Of a stretch of DNA of 59,385 bases, positions 41,818 through 49,081 are shown in pieces. The number at the start of each line of letters is the position of its first letter. Position 1 is the first letter of the stretch. The DNA lies in NCBI RefSeq assembly GCF_900102895.1, contig NZ_FNGD01000020.1:1-59385 (forward strand), in the 5' to 3' direction. Source of the DNA: Arthrobacter sp. ov407. Lineage in GTDB: Bacteria; Actinomycetota; Actinomycetes; Actinomycetales; Micrococcaceae. The notes beneath the pieces are model-generated. The model searched no databases, was not told the DNA's origin, and saw nothing but the letters and a program-made list of their open reading frames with translations. The position numbers and the translations under genes are program-made.

Positions 41818-42210
41818 CTAGTGGCCGGCGGGCTGGAATAACTCGACCACATTGCCGGACGGATCTTCCAGCAGGATCTGCTGTCCGCCTGGGCCGGTGA
41901 CGATGTCGTTTCGGAACGTGAGGCCGGCGGCGCGCAGCCGGTGCACTTCGGCCGCGATATCGCTCACGATGAGGTGGATGCGGTTCCATCCCCCCGGCGC
42001 GGGGACCGTGCCGTCCGGCATGGGGCGGCCTGCCGAACTGCTCGGCCCGCTCAGGAGGAGCCTCAGCCGGCCGCGGGTGACGTCGGCGAACGCCGGAGCG
42101 GCGCTCATCCGGAGGGTGAACCCGAGGTGCTTTGTGTAGAAGTCGGTCGCCGCAGCGACGTCGTCCACCATGTATCGGACGCTGACCAGCTCCGTAAGGT
42201 CGTTGGGCAT
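41818..42210 (-). CDS. VOC-family (glyoxalase-like) protein
   Basis: A 130-residue vicinal-oxygen-chelate protein with two beta-alpha-beta-beta-beta units: VRYMVDDVAAATDFYTKHLGF and RIHLIVSDIAAEVHRLRAAG, ending ILLEDPSGNVVELFQPAG with the usual metal Glu. It starts three bases after the ArsR-arsenate reductase fusion stop and is probably cotranscribed. It has no cysteine, so it is not a C-As lyase of the ArsI type. Role possibly fosfomycin- or bleomycin-like resistance or an isomerase; unknown. Confidence 0.85.
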   Translation of the reverse strand: MPNDLTELVSVRYMVDDVAAATDFYTKHLGFTLRMSAAPAFADVTRGRLRLLLSGPSSSAGRPMPDGTVPAPGGWNRIHLIVSDIAAEVHRLRAAGLTFRNDIVTGPGGQQILLEDPSGNVVELFQPAGH

Positions 42211-42212
42211 TT

Positions 42213-43031
42213 CTAGCTCCTTTCCGAACTCGTTTGGGAGTATTCGATTGCGTAAAGCAGGAACTGGATCCGCGTGTTCAGTTCCTCAGCCGTGCGAACA
42301 AACGCCGGGTGGCTGTCCTGACCGGCTGCTTCGGCCGCCGGATCGGGGATGCTCCAATGCACCATCGCCGGCGCCCCCGGGAAGTCCGGGCACACTTCCC
42401 GTACGCGGTCACAAAGGCTGATCACGTAGTCGAACCTCTGCTCGGCGAACTCACTCAGATGCTTGGAGCGGGCCCCGCTGATGTCCATGCCACGCTCACG
42501 CATCACGCGCACGGCGTTGGGGTGCAGGTCCTTGGGGTGGCTGCCGGCGCTGGCGGCTTCGATCCGGGAGCCGCCCAGGCGCCCCAGGATTGCCTCGGCC
42601 ATCTGGGACCGGCTGCTGTTGCCCGTGCATAGGAACAGCACCCGTACGGCTGACTGCGCGGGCGGCCGGCCCGGCGGTCCGCCAAGACCCTCGGCCAGCT
42701 GTGGCAGCTCGGTCGGGACCAGCCGCAGGCCGGCGTGAAGGGCCGCACCGGATTCGGCAAGCCGTTCGCGGTACGCCGCCAGGTTGAGGCTGCAGTACGT
42801 GTCACGTCCGTCGGCCGAGCTGCGCCGCATGGTCACCAGCCCGGCTGCGCGCAGTTGGCCCAGATGGTAGGAGGTCAGGCTCTGCCTCTGACCCACCAGT
42901 GCCGTTAGCTCGCGCACCTGCCGGTCGCTGCGTGCCAGCTCGCCCAGCAACTGCCACCGCACGGGGTGTCCAGCCAGGCGGAGGAATCCCGACGCTGCCG
43001 CCTGAGCCTCTGGAGATGTGGTGTGGCTCAC
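42213..43031 (-). CDS. ArsR-arsenate reductase (LMW phosphatase) fusion
   Basis: A 272-residue fusion. Residues 10-95 are an ArsR-type winged helix (RLAGHPVRWQLLGELARSDRQVRELTALVGQRQSLTSYHLGQL). From residue 128 it is a low-molecular-weight phosphatase-like arsenate reductase: LFLCTGNSSRSQMAEAIL is the CX5R loop, DYVISLCDRV the second Cys region, WSIPDPA the catalytic Asp. The ArsR half has no obvious Cys pair, so sensing may be atypical. A divergent palindrome at 43061-43076 is a likely operator. Such fusions are known in actinomycetes. Confidence 0.88.
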   Translation of the reverse strand: MSHTTSPEAQAAASGFLRLAGHPVRWQLLGELARSDRQVRELTALVGQRQSLTSYHLGQLRAAGLVTMRRSSADGRDTYCSLNLAAYRERLAESGAALHAGLRLVPTELPQLAEGLGGPPGRPPAQSAVRVLFLCTGNSSRSQMAEAILGRLGGSRIEAASAGSHPKDLHPNAVRVMRERGMDISGARSKHLSEFAEQRFDYVISLCDRVREVCPDFPGAPAMVHWSIPDPAAEAAGQDSHPAFVRTAEELNTRIQFLLYAIEYSQTSSERS

Positions 43032-43060
43032 ACCCCGATTGTATCAATTTAGGTAGATCG

Positions 43061-43076
43061 ATCAAAGAGGTTTGAT
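43061..43076. promoter_or_regulatory. ArsR-like operator palindrome
   Basis: ATCAAA-GAGG-TTTGAT, a perfect 6-bp inverted repeat about 30 bases upstream of the ArsR-reductase gene, resembling ArsR ATCAA/TTGAT half-sites. Confidence 0.55.
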
Positions 43077-43155
43077 TGAATGCTGCCGATCGCCGCCGGC
43101 CGCCGTCGCCGGTCGGCAGGTGCCAGATGCTGCGCCAAATGAATTTCCCGGCCCG

Positions 43156-43181
43156 TGTCGATTGACCCTCCCCCTGTTCGA
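43156..43181 (+). promoter_or_regulatory. ECF42-type promoter
   Basis: TGTCGA (43156-43161), 17-base spacer, CGA (43179-43181). This equals the published ECF42 consensus and precedes the DGPF gene by about 50 bases. Confidence 0.78.
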
Positions 43182-43232
43182 CCTGTGGGTGAGAAGGTCG
43201 AAGGGCGACCTTCCAAAACCCAGGAGATTGAA

Positions 43233-43652
43233 ATGGCAAAGTACATGTTGATCATGCGCGGAACCGACGAATCGTTCGCCAATCTTGAGAAAGCCGACTT
43301 CAACGAAATCCTCGAGACCATGGGCAAATTCAACGACGAATTGATCCGCGCCGGAGTCCTGCTGGCAGCCGAGGGCCTTGATGATCCGAAGGAGGGCGTC
43401 GTGGTCGACTTCACCGGCGAAACCCCGGTGGTCACCGACGGGCCCTACGGCGAAACCAAGGAACTGTTCGGCGGCTACTACATCCTCGATGTCGCATCCA
43501 AGCAGGAAGCCATCGAGTGGGCCAAACGGGCTCCCCTCACGGCGGGAACCAAGACCGAGATCCGCCGTGTGCCCGCCATCGACGAGTTCCCGCAGGATAA
43601 TGAATGGATCCAGAAGGAACGCGCGTGGCGTGAGCAGACCGGCCAGCTCTGA
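43233..43652 (+). CDS. YciI/DGPF-domain protein
   Basis: A 139-residue protein with the ferredoxin-like YCII fold. MAKYMLIMRG is the first strand, VVTDGPYGETKELFGGYYILD the DGP(F/Y) motif that names the family. CAGGAGATTG precedes ATG 43233; a longer frame from 43155 overlaps the promoter and is rejected. DGPF genes are almost always next to an ECF42 sigma factor and are its regulon members. Biochemical activity unknown. Confidence 0.92.
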   Translation: MAKYMLIMRGTDESFANLEKADFNEILETMGKFNDELIRAGVLLAAEGLDDPKEGVVVDFTGETPVVTDGPYGETKELFGGYYILDVASKQEAIEWAKRAPLTAGTKTEIRRVPAIDEFPQDNEWIQKERAWREQTGQL

Positions 43653-43689
43653 ACCTGGCAACCCAGAATCAGTCAACCCATAACCGGCA

Positions 43690-44943
43690 GTGAGCAGCAA
43701 CGAGGCAAGGGCCGCCGTCGAAGCAGTGTGGCGCATGGAGTCCGCCCGCATTGTCGGCGCCCTTGCCCGCTACACAGGTGATTTCCCGTTGGCCGAAGAC
43801 CTGGCGCAGGAGGCGCTCGCCGAGGCCCTCGTGTCGTGGTCGGTGAACGGGATTCCCGCGCAGCCGGTGGGTTGGCTGCTGACCACCGGCCGACGCCGCG
43901 CGGTGGACACCTTCCGGCGTCGTGCCGCCCGGGACGATAAGTATGCCCAACTGGCCCGCGACCTCTCTGAGGCGGAACCGGGCGCGGATTCCCTGTTCGA
44001 CCCCGACGCGATCGACGACGACGTGCTGGCGCTGATGTTCATCTCCTGCCATCCGGTGTTGTCCAAGGAAGCGCGGATCGCGCTGACGCTGCGGGTAGTG
44101 GGCGGCATGGGCACCGACGAGATCGCGAAGGCGTTCCTGGTTCCGGTACCGACCATCCAGGCACGCATCACCCGGGCCAAGAAGACCCTGGCCGCGGACC
44201 ACGTGCCGTTCGCTGTGCCAGAAACGCGCGAAGTGCCAGAACGGCTTGGCTCGGTACTCCACGTCGTGTACCTAATCTTCACGGAGGGTTCCTTCGCGTC
44301 CGGCGGTGACTCCTGGATGCGCACGGACCTGGCCGGCGAAGCGCGCCGCCTGGCCCGGGTGCTCACGCGGCTGGCGCCGGAACCCGAGGTGTTCGGCCTG
44401 CTGGCGCTGATGGAACTGACTGCCGCGCGCTTCCCCGCGAGGCTCGATACGTCCGGTCGGCCAGTCCTTCTGGAGGATCAGGACCGACGGTTGTGGGACC
44501 AGTCGGCGATCCGGCGCGGCCGCGCCGCGCTGGCGAAGGCCGTGGCTGCCGGCCGCGGGCTCGGCGCATACGGGCTGCAGGCCTCCATCGCCGAATGCCA
44601 CGCGGTGGCCCCGTCCGTTGCGGAAACCGACTGGCAGCGGATCGTCATCCTGTACGAGGCCCTGGGAAGGCTGGCGCCGTCGTCGGTGGTCGAACTGAAC
44701 CGCGCCGTGGCGGTGGCCATGGCGTCGGGCCCGGCCGCCGGGCTGGAACTGGTCGACGCGATCGCTGCCCGGGGCGAACTCAACGGCTCGCACCTGCTGC
44801 CCGCGGTCAGGGGCGAGTTGCTGAGAAGGCTCGGCCGGCGCGGGGAGGCGCGGTCAGCGCTGCAGCAGGCTGTCGCGCTGTGCACGAATGCGGCCGAACG
44901 AGCGGCGCTGGAACGAAAGATCGACGAGCTGGCCCTCCAGTAG
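43690..44943 (+). CDS. ECF42-group RNA polymerase sigma factor
   Basis: A 417-residue sigma factor, about twice the usual ECF length. Sigma-2 (DFPLAEDLAQEALAEALVSW) and sigma-4 (VLSKEARIALTLRVVGGMGTDEIAKAFLVPVPTIQARI) are followed by a ~200-residue C-terminal TPR-like domain (PEVFGLLALMELTAARFPAR, SSVVELNRAVAVAMASGPAAGLELVDAI) that is needed for activity in this group. GTG 43690, 37 bases after the DGPF stop. There is no anti-sigma gene. It is likely self-activating with the DGPF gene through the TGTCGA promoter. Confidence 0.93.
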   Translation: MSSNEARAAVEAVWRMESARIVGALARYTGDFPLAEDLAQEALAEALVSWSVNGIPAQPVGWLLTTGRRRAVDTFRRRAARDDKYAQLARDLSEAEPGADSLFDPDAIDDDVLALMFISCHPVLSKEARIALTLRVVGGMGTDEIAKAFLVPVPTIQARITRAKKTLAADHVPFAVPETREVPERLGSVLHVVYLIFTEGSFASGGDSWMRTDLAGEARRLARVLTRLAPEPEVFGLLALMELTAARFPARLDTSGRPVLLEDQDRRLWDQSAIRRGRAALAKAVAAGRGLGAYGLQASIAECHAVAPSVAETDWQRIVILYEALGRLAPSSVVELNRAVAVAMASGPAAGLELVDAIAARGELNGSHLLPAVRGELLRRLGRRGEARSALQQAVALCTNAAERAALERKIDELALQ

Positions 44944-45010
44944 GGAACAGGGGCAGATCATGACTATCCCGCGGCTTCGCCCGGAGCGCGATGCGGCCAC
45001 GCGGAGTGGA

Positions 45011-45352
45011 TCAGCCTTCGGCCGGCACCGGTTCCCGGCCTTCGGCGAATCCGGTCAGGGCCGACGCCAGGTCTCCTGCCGCCGCCACGACCTTCTCCGC
45101 CGGCACTCCGGCCGACAGGGCGGCAATGATCTGAACGTCGCACGCGGCTTTGGCCTGATCAAGGGCCCATTCGGCGGCCTCGACCTCGCCGACACGGGTA
45201 ATCACCGCGGCCAGCAGCGACTCGCGCAGGGCCAGTAGGTCAGCTGCCGCCCGTTCGGACCCGGGCGCGGCCGGCTCGGGTTCTACGTATACGGTCGAAT
45301 CGACCTGGGCGATAGACAAAGGGGGAGTGATTGATTCGATGAACGGTTCCAC
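45011..45352 (-). CDS. hypothetical coiled/helical protein
   Basis: A 113-residue acidic, alanine-rich protein (AAADLLALRESLLAAVITRVGEVEAAEWALDQAKAACDVQIIAALSAGVPAEKVVAAAGD), mostly helical. GTG 45352 has GGAAGG eight bases upstream; a TTG at 45382 is the alternative. It resembles the helix-rich part of small DNA-binding proteins (the phrase SAGVPAEKVVAAAG recalls a HTH recognition region), but no family is recognised. Stands alone, convergent with the sigma factor. Confidence 0.62.
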   Translation of the reverse strand: MEPFIESITPPLSIAQVDSTVYVEPEPAAPGSERAAADLLALRESLLAAVITRVGEVEAAEWALDQAKAACDVQIIAALSAGVPAEKVVAAAGDLASALTGFAEGREPVPAEG

Positions 45353-45541
45353 GGGGGCTGCCTTCCAAGACTTTCGAAGCAATGCTCCCGGTCGCTGAGC
45401 GGAATAAGGCCTCTGAGGACCACCAGACCGAACAAGTCTGTCTACTAAGAAAGAGACTACAGCAACCAGGTTCTACTCCATGTGAGCTTTTTGTGATAAG
45501 TCCGTACACGACACATCGTCTGATTGCGGAAGGGGAGTCGC

Positions 45542-46471
45542 ATGCCAAACCCGGTCGGGGCGGTATCACTGCTGAGCACAGGGATTGTGGAAATCCGCAG
45601 ACAGCACGTTGAATCGGACGGAAGCCCGCTGCTGTGGTGGCTGCTCACCGCCCGGGACTGGTCAGGTCCTCGCCCGATCAACGTCTACGTCATTGAACAC
45701 GAGCAAGGGCTGGTGCTTTTCGACACCGGCCAGGACCGGGCATCCGTCACCGACCCCAACTACTTCCCCGGCGGCATCCCCGGCTTCCTCTACCGGAGGC
45801 TCGCGCGCTTCGAGATCGGCGGGCGGGAAACGCTCACCCAGCGTCTGGTAGGCCTCGGCTACGACATCGCCGACGTGCGCTGGGCCGTCCTGTCCCACCT
45901 GCATCAAGACCATATCGGCGGCCTGCGCGAACTAAAGCATGCCGAGATCATCGCCTCGGCCGCCGAGTGGGCATCACTTAACCGTCCGGACGCGGCCCTT
46001 CAGGGCTTAATGCGCCGCCACATCGACCTGCCAGGCCTTTCCTGGCGCCTGCTGCAATTCCCTTCGGGACAAGGCGAGCCTATCGGGCCGTTCGATAGCT
46101 CGTACGACCTGTTCGACGACGGCTCCCTGGTTCTGGTCCCGACGCCGGGTCACACTCCGGGATCGGTCTCCCTCTTGGTCCGCCGCGAGGGTAAACCGCC
46201 GCTGCTCATGGTCGGGGACGTCAGCTATGCGGAAGACCTTCTGCGCCGCGAACGGATTCCCGGCATCGGCAAAAGGAAGGGCCTGCTGGCCACCACCCGG
46301 GCAATCAACACCCTCCGGGCCGCATATCCCGATCTGGTCATTCTTCCCGCCCACGACCCCGGTGCCGCCGATCGCCTCGCGGCCGCCGGCGGGGCTGATC
46401 TGCGAGCCAGGAACGACTCGCAGCCGTTCGGTGGATCTGGTCCACGCGGAACTGGTCACCAGAACCACTGA
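45542..46471 (+). CDS. metallo-beta-lactamase-fold AHL-lactonase-like hydrolase
   Basis: A 309-residue protein. LSHLHQDHIGGL is the HxHxDH zinc motif, PTPGHTPGSVS the next His, MVGDVSYAED the bridging Asp, VILPAHDPG the last His. The N-terminal VYVIEHEQGLVLFDTGQD and overall plan match N-acyl-homoserine lactonases (AiiA/AttM type), which inactivate quorum signals. GGGGAG precedes ATG 45542. The last ~20 residues are disordered. Lactonase activity is inferred; related enzymes hydrolyse other lactones. Confidence 0.85.
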   Translation: MPNPVGAVSLLSTGIVEIRRQHVESDGSPLLWWLLTARDWSGPRPINVYVIEHEQGLVLFDTGQDRASVTDPNYFPGGIPGFLYRRLARFEIGGRETLTQRLVGLGYDIADVRWAVLSHLHQDHIGGLRELKHAEIIASAAEWASLNRPDAALQGLMRRHIDLPGLSWRLLQFPSGQGEPIGPFDSSYDLFDDGSLVLVPTPGHTPGSVSLLVRREGKPPLLMVGDVSYAEDLLRRERIPGIGKRKGLLATTRAINTLRAAYPDLVILPAHDPGAADRLAAAGGADLRARNDSQPFGGSGPRGTGHQNH

Positions 46472-46524
46472 TAGCGATCAGTTACCGGGCGGTCCCCGGG
46501 ACTACGATGGACCCAAGTATTCGA

Positions 46525-46540
46525 ATTACATCGTTGTAAT
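46525..46540. promoter_or_regulatory. ATTACA-TCGT-TGTAAT palindrome
   Basis: A perfect 6-bp inverted repeat with 4-base spacer, 130 bases upstream of the RsbQ-like gene, inside an AT-rich patch. A candidate operator; no regulator gene is adjacent. Confidence 0.45.
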
Positions 46541-46669
46541 GGGGACATTTCGCGGGGCGGCGCCAGCGGTAACTGCCGGACGGATTGGCCCGGGTGAAGA
46601 CTCGGATTTGCCGCCGTCGGCCCCGATCGGCGGTCCTGTGTGTCGGAATTGAAAAGAGTGGGTTGGCGG

Positions 46670-47485
46670 ATGGCGTCTGGTGCAGCAGCGCGAAACAACG
46701 TTCAGGTGTACGGGCCAGAAGACGGCCCGGTCCTTGTTTTCGCGCACGGGTTCGGCACCGACCAGAGCATGTGGGGCAAGATTCTGCCCTGGTTCACCGA
46801 CCGCTACCGGGTGGTCCTGCTGGACCACGTGGGCTCCGGCGGCTCCGACCAGTCCGCCTACGATTCGGCCACCTATTCAAACTTGGACGCCTACGTCGAT
46901 GACCTGATGGAACTCTGCAGGGAACTCGACCTGCAGGATGCGACCCTCATCGGCCACAGCGTCGGGTCCATGATGGCCGTCAGCGCGGCCGCCCGGGACG
47001 AAGAGGGCAGGGTGGGCCGTCTGGTCCTGGTCACGGCATCGCCCAGCTACCTCGACCACCCCGAGGACGGCTACGTGGGAGGGTTCACCCGGCAGGACAT
47101 TGACGACGTCTTCGAATCCCTGGATGCCAACTATGTTGTCTGGGCCGAGTCGATGGCCCCGGTCTACATGAATACACCGCACGCTCCCGAACTGGACCAT
47201 GAAATCCAGGGCAGCTTCGGGCGGATCAGCCCCCGCGTTGCGCGCGACTTTGCCCGGGTGGCGTTCCTGTCCGATGTCCGGCACCTGCTCGCCGAAGTCA
47301 CCATTCCGGTGCTGGTCCTGCAAAGCACCGACGACGTCGTCACGCCGGACCACGTCGGCACGTACTTGCACAGGGCGCTCGCCAACAGCACCCTGGTCCG
47401 GCTTGCGGCCACGGGCCACTTCCCGCAAAGCAGCGCGCCGGCGGAAACGTCCGCCGCCATCCTCGAATACCTGAAACCGGCATGA
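46670..47485 (+). CDS. RsbQ-like alpha/beta hydrolase
   Basis: A 271-residue hydrolase. It tracks Bacillus RsbQ closely along its length: RNNVQVYG, FAHGFGTDQSMW, LIGHSVGSMMA (Ser nucleophile), SPSYLDHPEDGYVGGF, VARDFARVAFLSDVRHLLAEVTIPVLVLQSTDDVVTP (Asp) and ATGHFPQSS (His). RsbQ makes or delivers a small hydrophobic ligand to the PAS domain of RsbP in energy-stress signalling and is the bacterial relative of plant KAI2/D14 receptors. ATG 46670 aligns with the RsbQ start. Its stop overlaps the PAS-GGDEF gene by four bases. Confidence 0.88.
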   Translation: MASGAAARNNVQVYGPEDGPVLVFAHGFGTDQSMWGKILPWFTDRYRVVLLDHVGSGGSDQSAYDSATYSNLDAYVDDLMELCRELDLQDATLIGHSVGSMMAVSAAARDEEGRVGRLVLVTASPSYLDHPEDGYVGGFTRQDIDDVFESLDANYVVWAESMAPVYMNTPHAPELDHEIQGSFGRISPRVARDFARVAFLSDVRHLLAEVTIPVLVLQSTDDVVTPDHVGTYLHRALANSTLVRLAATGHFPQSSAPAETSAAILEYLKPA

Positions 47486-48417
47486 CCCAGACGGTAACCG
47501 CGGCCGTCGACTATGGGCAGCTCTTCAATCAGGCGCCTGCCGGCTACATCGTTGCCAGAACCGACGGCACCATCCTGGCCGCGAACGCCACCATGTGCGC
47601 CTGGACTGGAGTTCCTGCAGGCGGCCTCGACGGCACCCGGCTGCTGGACCTCATGCCAGCCGGGGACAGGCTGATATACCGGACGCATGCCGGACCGAAG
47701 CTGGAACGCGACGGCCACCTCGGTGAACTGTCGATCGAACTCTTGGGACCGGACGGGCACCGGAGGCCGGTCCTGCTGTCGGTCACGCGGACCGTGGACG
47801 GGACGGAGCCGAGGGATCTGATGATCTTTTTCGCTGCCCCCGAGCGGCACCGGTATGAGCGCGAGCTGGCCAGCGCCCACCGGCGACTTGAGGACGCGGA
47901 AGCGGACCGCGCAAAGCTCTTGGAGGAACCTCACCATCGGGCGTTCCACGACCCGCTGACAGGCCTGCCGAACCGGCGGCACCTGGAGGAAAACCTGCTG
48001 ACGGCCCTGGCCCGCGCCGGCGAACAGGGGAACCGTGTCGGCGTGCTCTTTTGCGACGTCAACAACTTCAAGCAGGTGAATGACACGCTGGGCCACGCGG
48101 CCGGAGACGACGTCCTGGAACACGTGGCGCTGATGCTTTCGGGGGCCGTGCGCGGCGCGGACACCGTGACGCGGTACAGCGGGGACGAGTTCGTGGTCCT
48201 GATCCCCTGGCTGGAGCATCCGGGGGAGCTTGAGGCCGTAGCCGGGCGTGTCCGGAGCTGCTTAGCCGGTGCCGTCATCATCGCGGGGAGCGAGCTCCGG
48301 CTGGGCATGTCCGTTGGCCAGGCCGAAACGGAAGTTCGGGCCGACGCTGATCCGGCAGAACACAAGGAACTGGCCAAGGCCCTGCTTTGGCCGCCGACCA
48401 GGACATGTACCGGGTGA
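47482..48417 (+). CDS. PAS-GGDEF diguanylate-cyclase-like protein (C-terminal frameshift)
   Basis: A 311-residue frame. Residues 8-115 are a PAS domain (LFNQAPAGYIVARTDGTILAANATMCAWTG), then a short coiled coil (RHRYERELASAHRRLEDAEADRAKLLEE) and a GGDEF domain from about 155: FHDPLTGLPNRRHLEENL, LFCDVNNFKQVNDTLGHAAGDDVL, and RYSGDEFVV as the active-site loop (SGDEF for GGDEF, a tolerated variant). Near 48388 a one-base frameshift breaks the end: the next frame continues AADQDMYRVKTEMRG to a stop at 48452. Translationally coupled to the RsbQ-like gene. The C-terminus may be a sequencing error or a real lesion. Confidence 0.85.
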   Translation: MTQTVTAAVDYGQLFNQAPAGYIVARTDGTILAANATMCAWTGVPAGGLDGTRLLDLMPAGDRLIYRTHAGPKLERDGHLGELSIELLGPDGHRRPVLLSVTRTVDGTEPRDLMIFFAAPERHRYERELASAHRRLEDAEADRAKLLEEPHHRAFHDPLTGLPNRRHLEENLLTALARAGEQGNRVGVLFCDVNNFKQVNDTLGHAAGDDVLEHVALMLSGAVRGADTVTRYSGDEFVVLIPWLEHPGELEAVAGRVRSCLAGAVIIAGSELRLGMSVGQAETEVRADADPAEHKELAKALLWPPTRTCTG

Positions 48418-48471
48418 AGACCGAAATGCGTGGCGCCTTGACTGCCGGTTGACCTGCGGGGACTCATACCA

Positions 48472-48509
48472 AACGACGACGGCGGGAGCCACCTCCCGCC
48501 GTCGTCGTT
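48472..48509 (+). terminator. AACGACGACGGCGGGA hairpin
   Basis: A perfect 16-bp stem with loop GCCACC. It serves as terminator for the RsbQ/PAS-GGDEF operon and lies 31 bases before a convergent small gene, so it may act on both strands. Hairpin family member. Confidence 0.8.
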
Positions 48510-48539
48510 GGGTATTGCTAGCTGCCTGGAACCCGGGCT

Positions 48540-48719
48540 TTAGGCTCCGTGGTTCAGGCTCAGCGTGAAGGTGTTCGGGCCGCTGGCGTGGACCGCGATG
48601 TTGCTCTTGGCGGTGTTGTGGCGCTCAGAGAGGTCGTGGATCAGGGCGTCCAGCTCGTGGTGCATGGTGGAGCGGTCCCAGAGCTTGTGGGTTACGGAGT
48701 TGGCAGTTTCAAACGTCAT
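48540..48719 (-). CDS. 59-residue hypothetical protein
   Basis: A short minus-strand gene: it begins MTFETANSVTHKLWDRS and ends ASGPNTFTLSLNHGA, with GGAAG nine bases before the ATG. The predicted shape is one helix (MHHELDALIHDLSERHN) followed by a strand pair, and codon choice matches the genome (third-position G/C). It shares the hairpin at 48472-48509 as terminator with the convergent operon. No family recognised. Confidence 0.6.
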   Translation of the reverse strand: MTFETANSVTHKLWDRSTMHHELDALIHDLSERHNTAKSNIAVHASGPNTFTLSLNHGA

Positions 48720-49081
48720 TGTTCAGTGCTTCCATTCATGATTCCGGAGGTCCGGCTGCCGCACCGATGCGGAGCCGCCGTGGGGCCAAACCAGGAACGC
48801 CTGAGACCTTGGGCAGCTCTGCGAGCTCACCGGTTTGGCCTCATTGCGTCCACCAGGATGGGTGCCCGACGTTCACTGCGGACGCGTAGCGTCGGAGGGA
48901 ATGTCAGGGCTGCATCGGCGGGAAACTGCGTTGCCCGCCTTGCCTTTCCATAGTGCACAGCGCCGCGCGGGCGGCTCAAGCCAGATGGCAAAAATTGCGC
49001 GTGAGACTCATCACACCCGCGCGACGCGAACGACGACGCCGACGCCGACGCGCGGGCCTAGTGCGGGCGGTCCAGTGCGGA
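48720..49081. other. intergenic region, no gene supported
   Basis: About 360 bases between the small minus-strand gene and the antiporter stop. Several frames are open in this GC-rich DNA, but none has a ribosome site or protein-like composition. No hairpin of note is seen. Confidence 0.45.

Noticed and set aside
41818..42210. ArsI-type C-As lyase
   Set aside because: The VOC protein contains no cysteine, whereas ArsI needs a vicinal cysteine pair.
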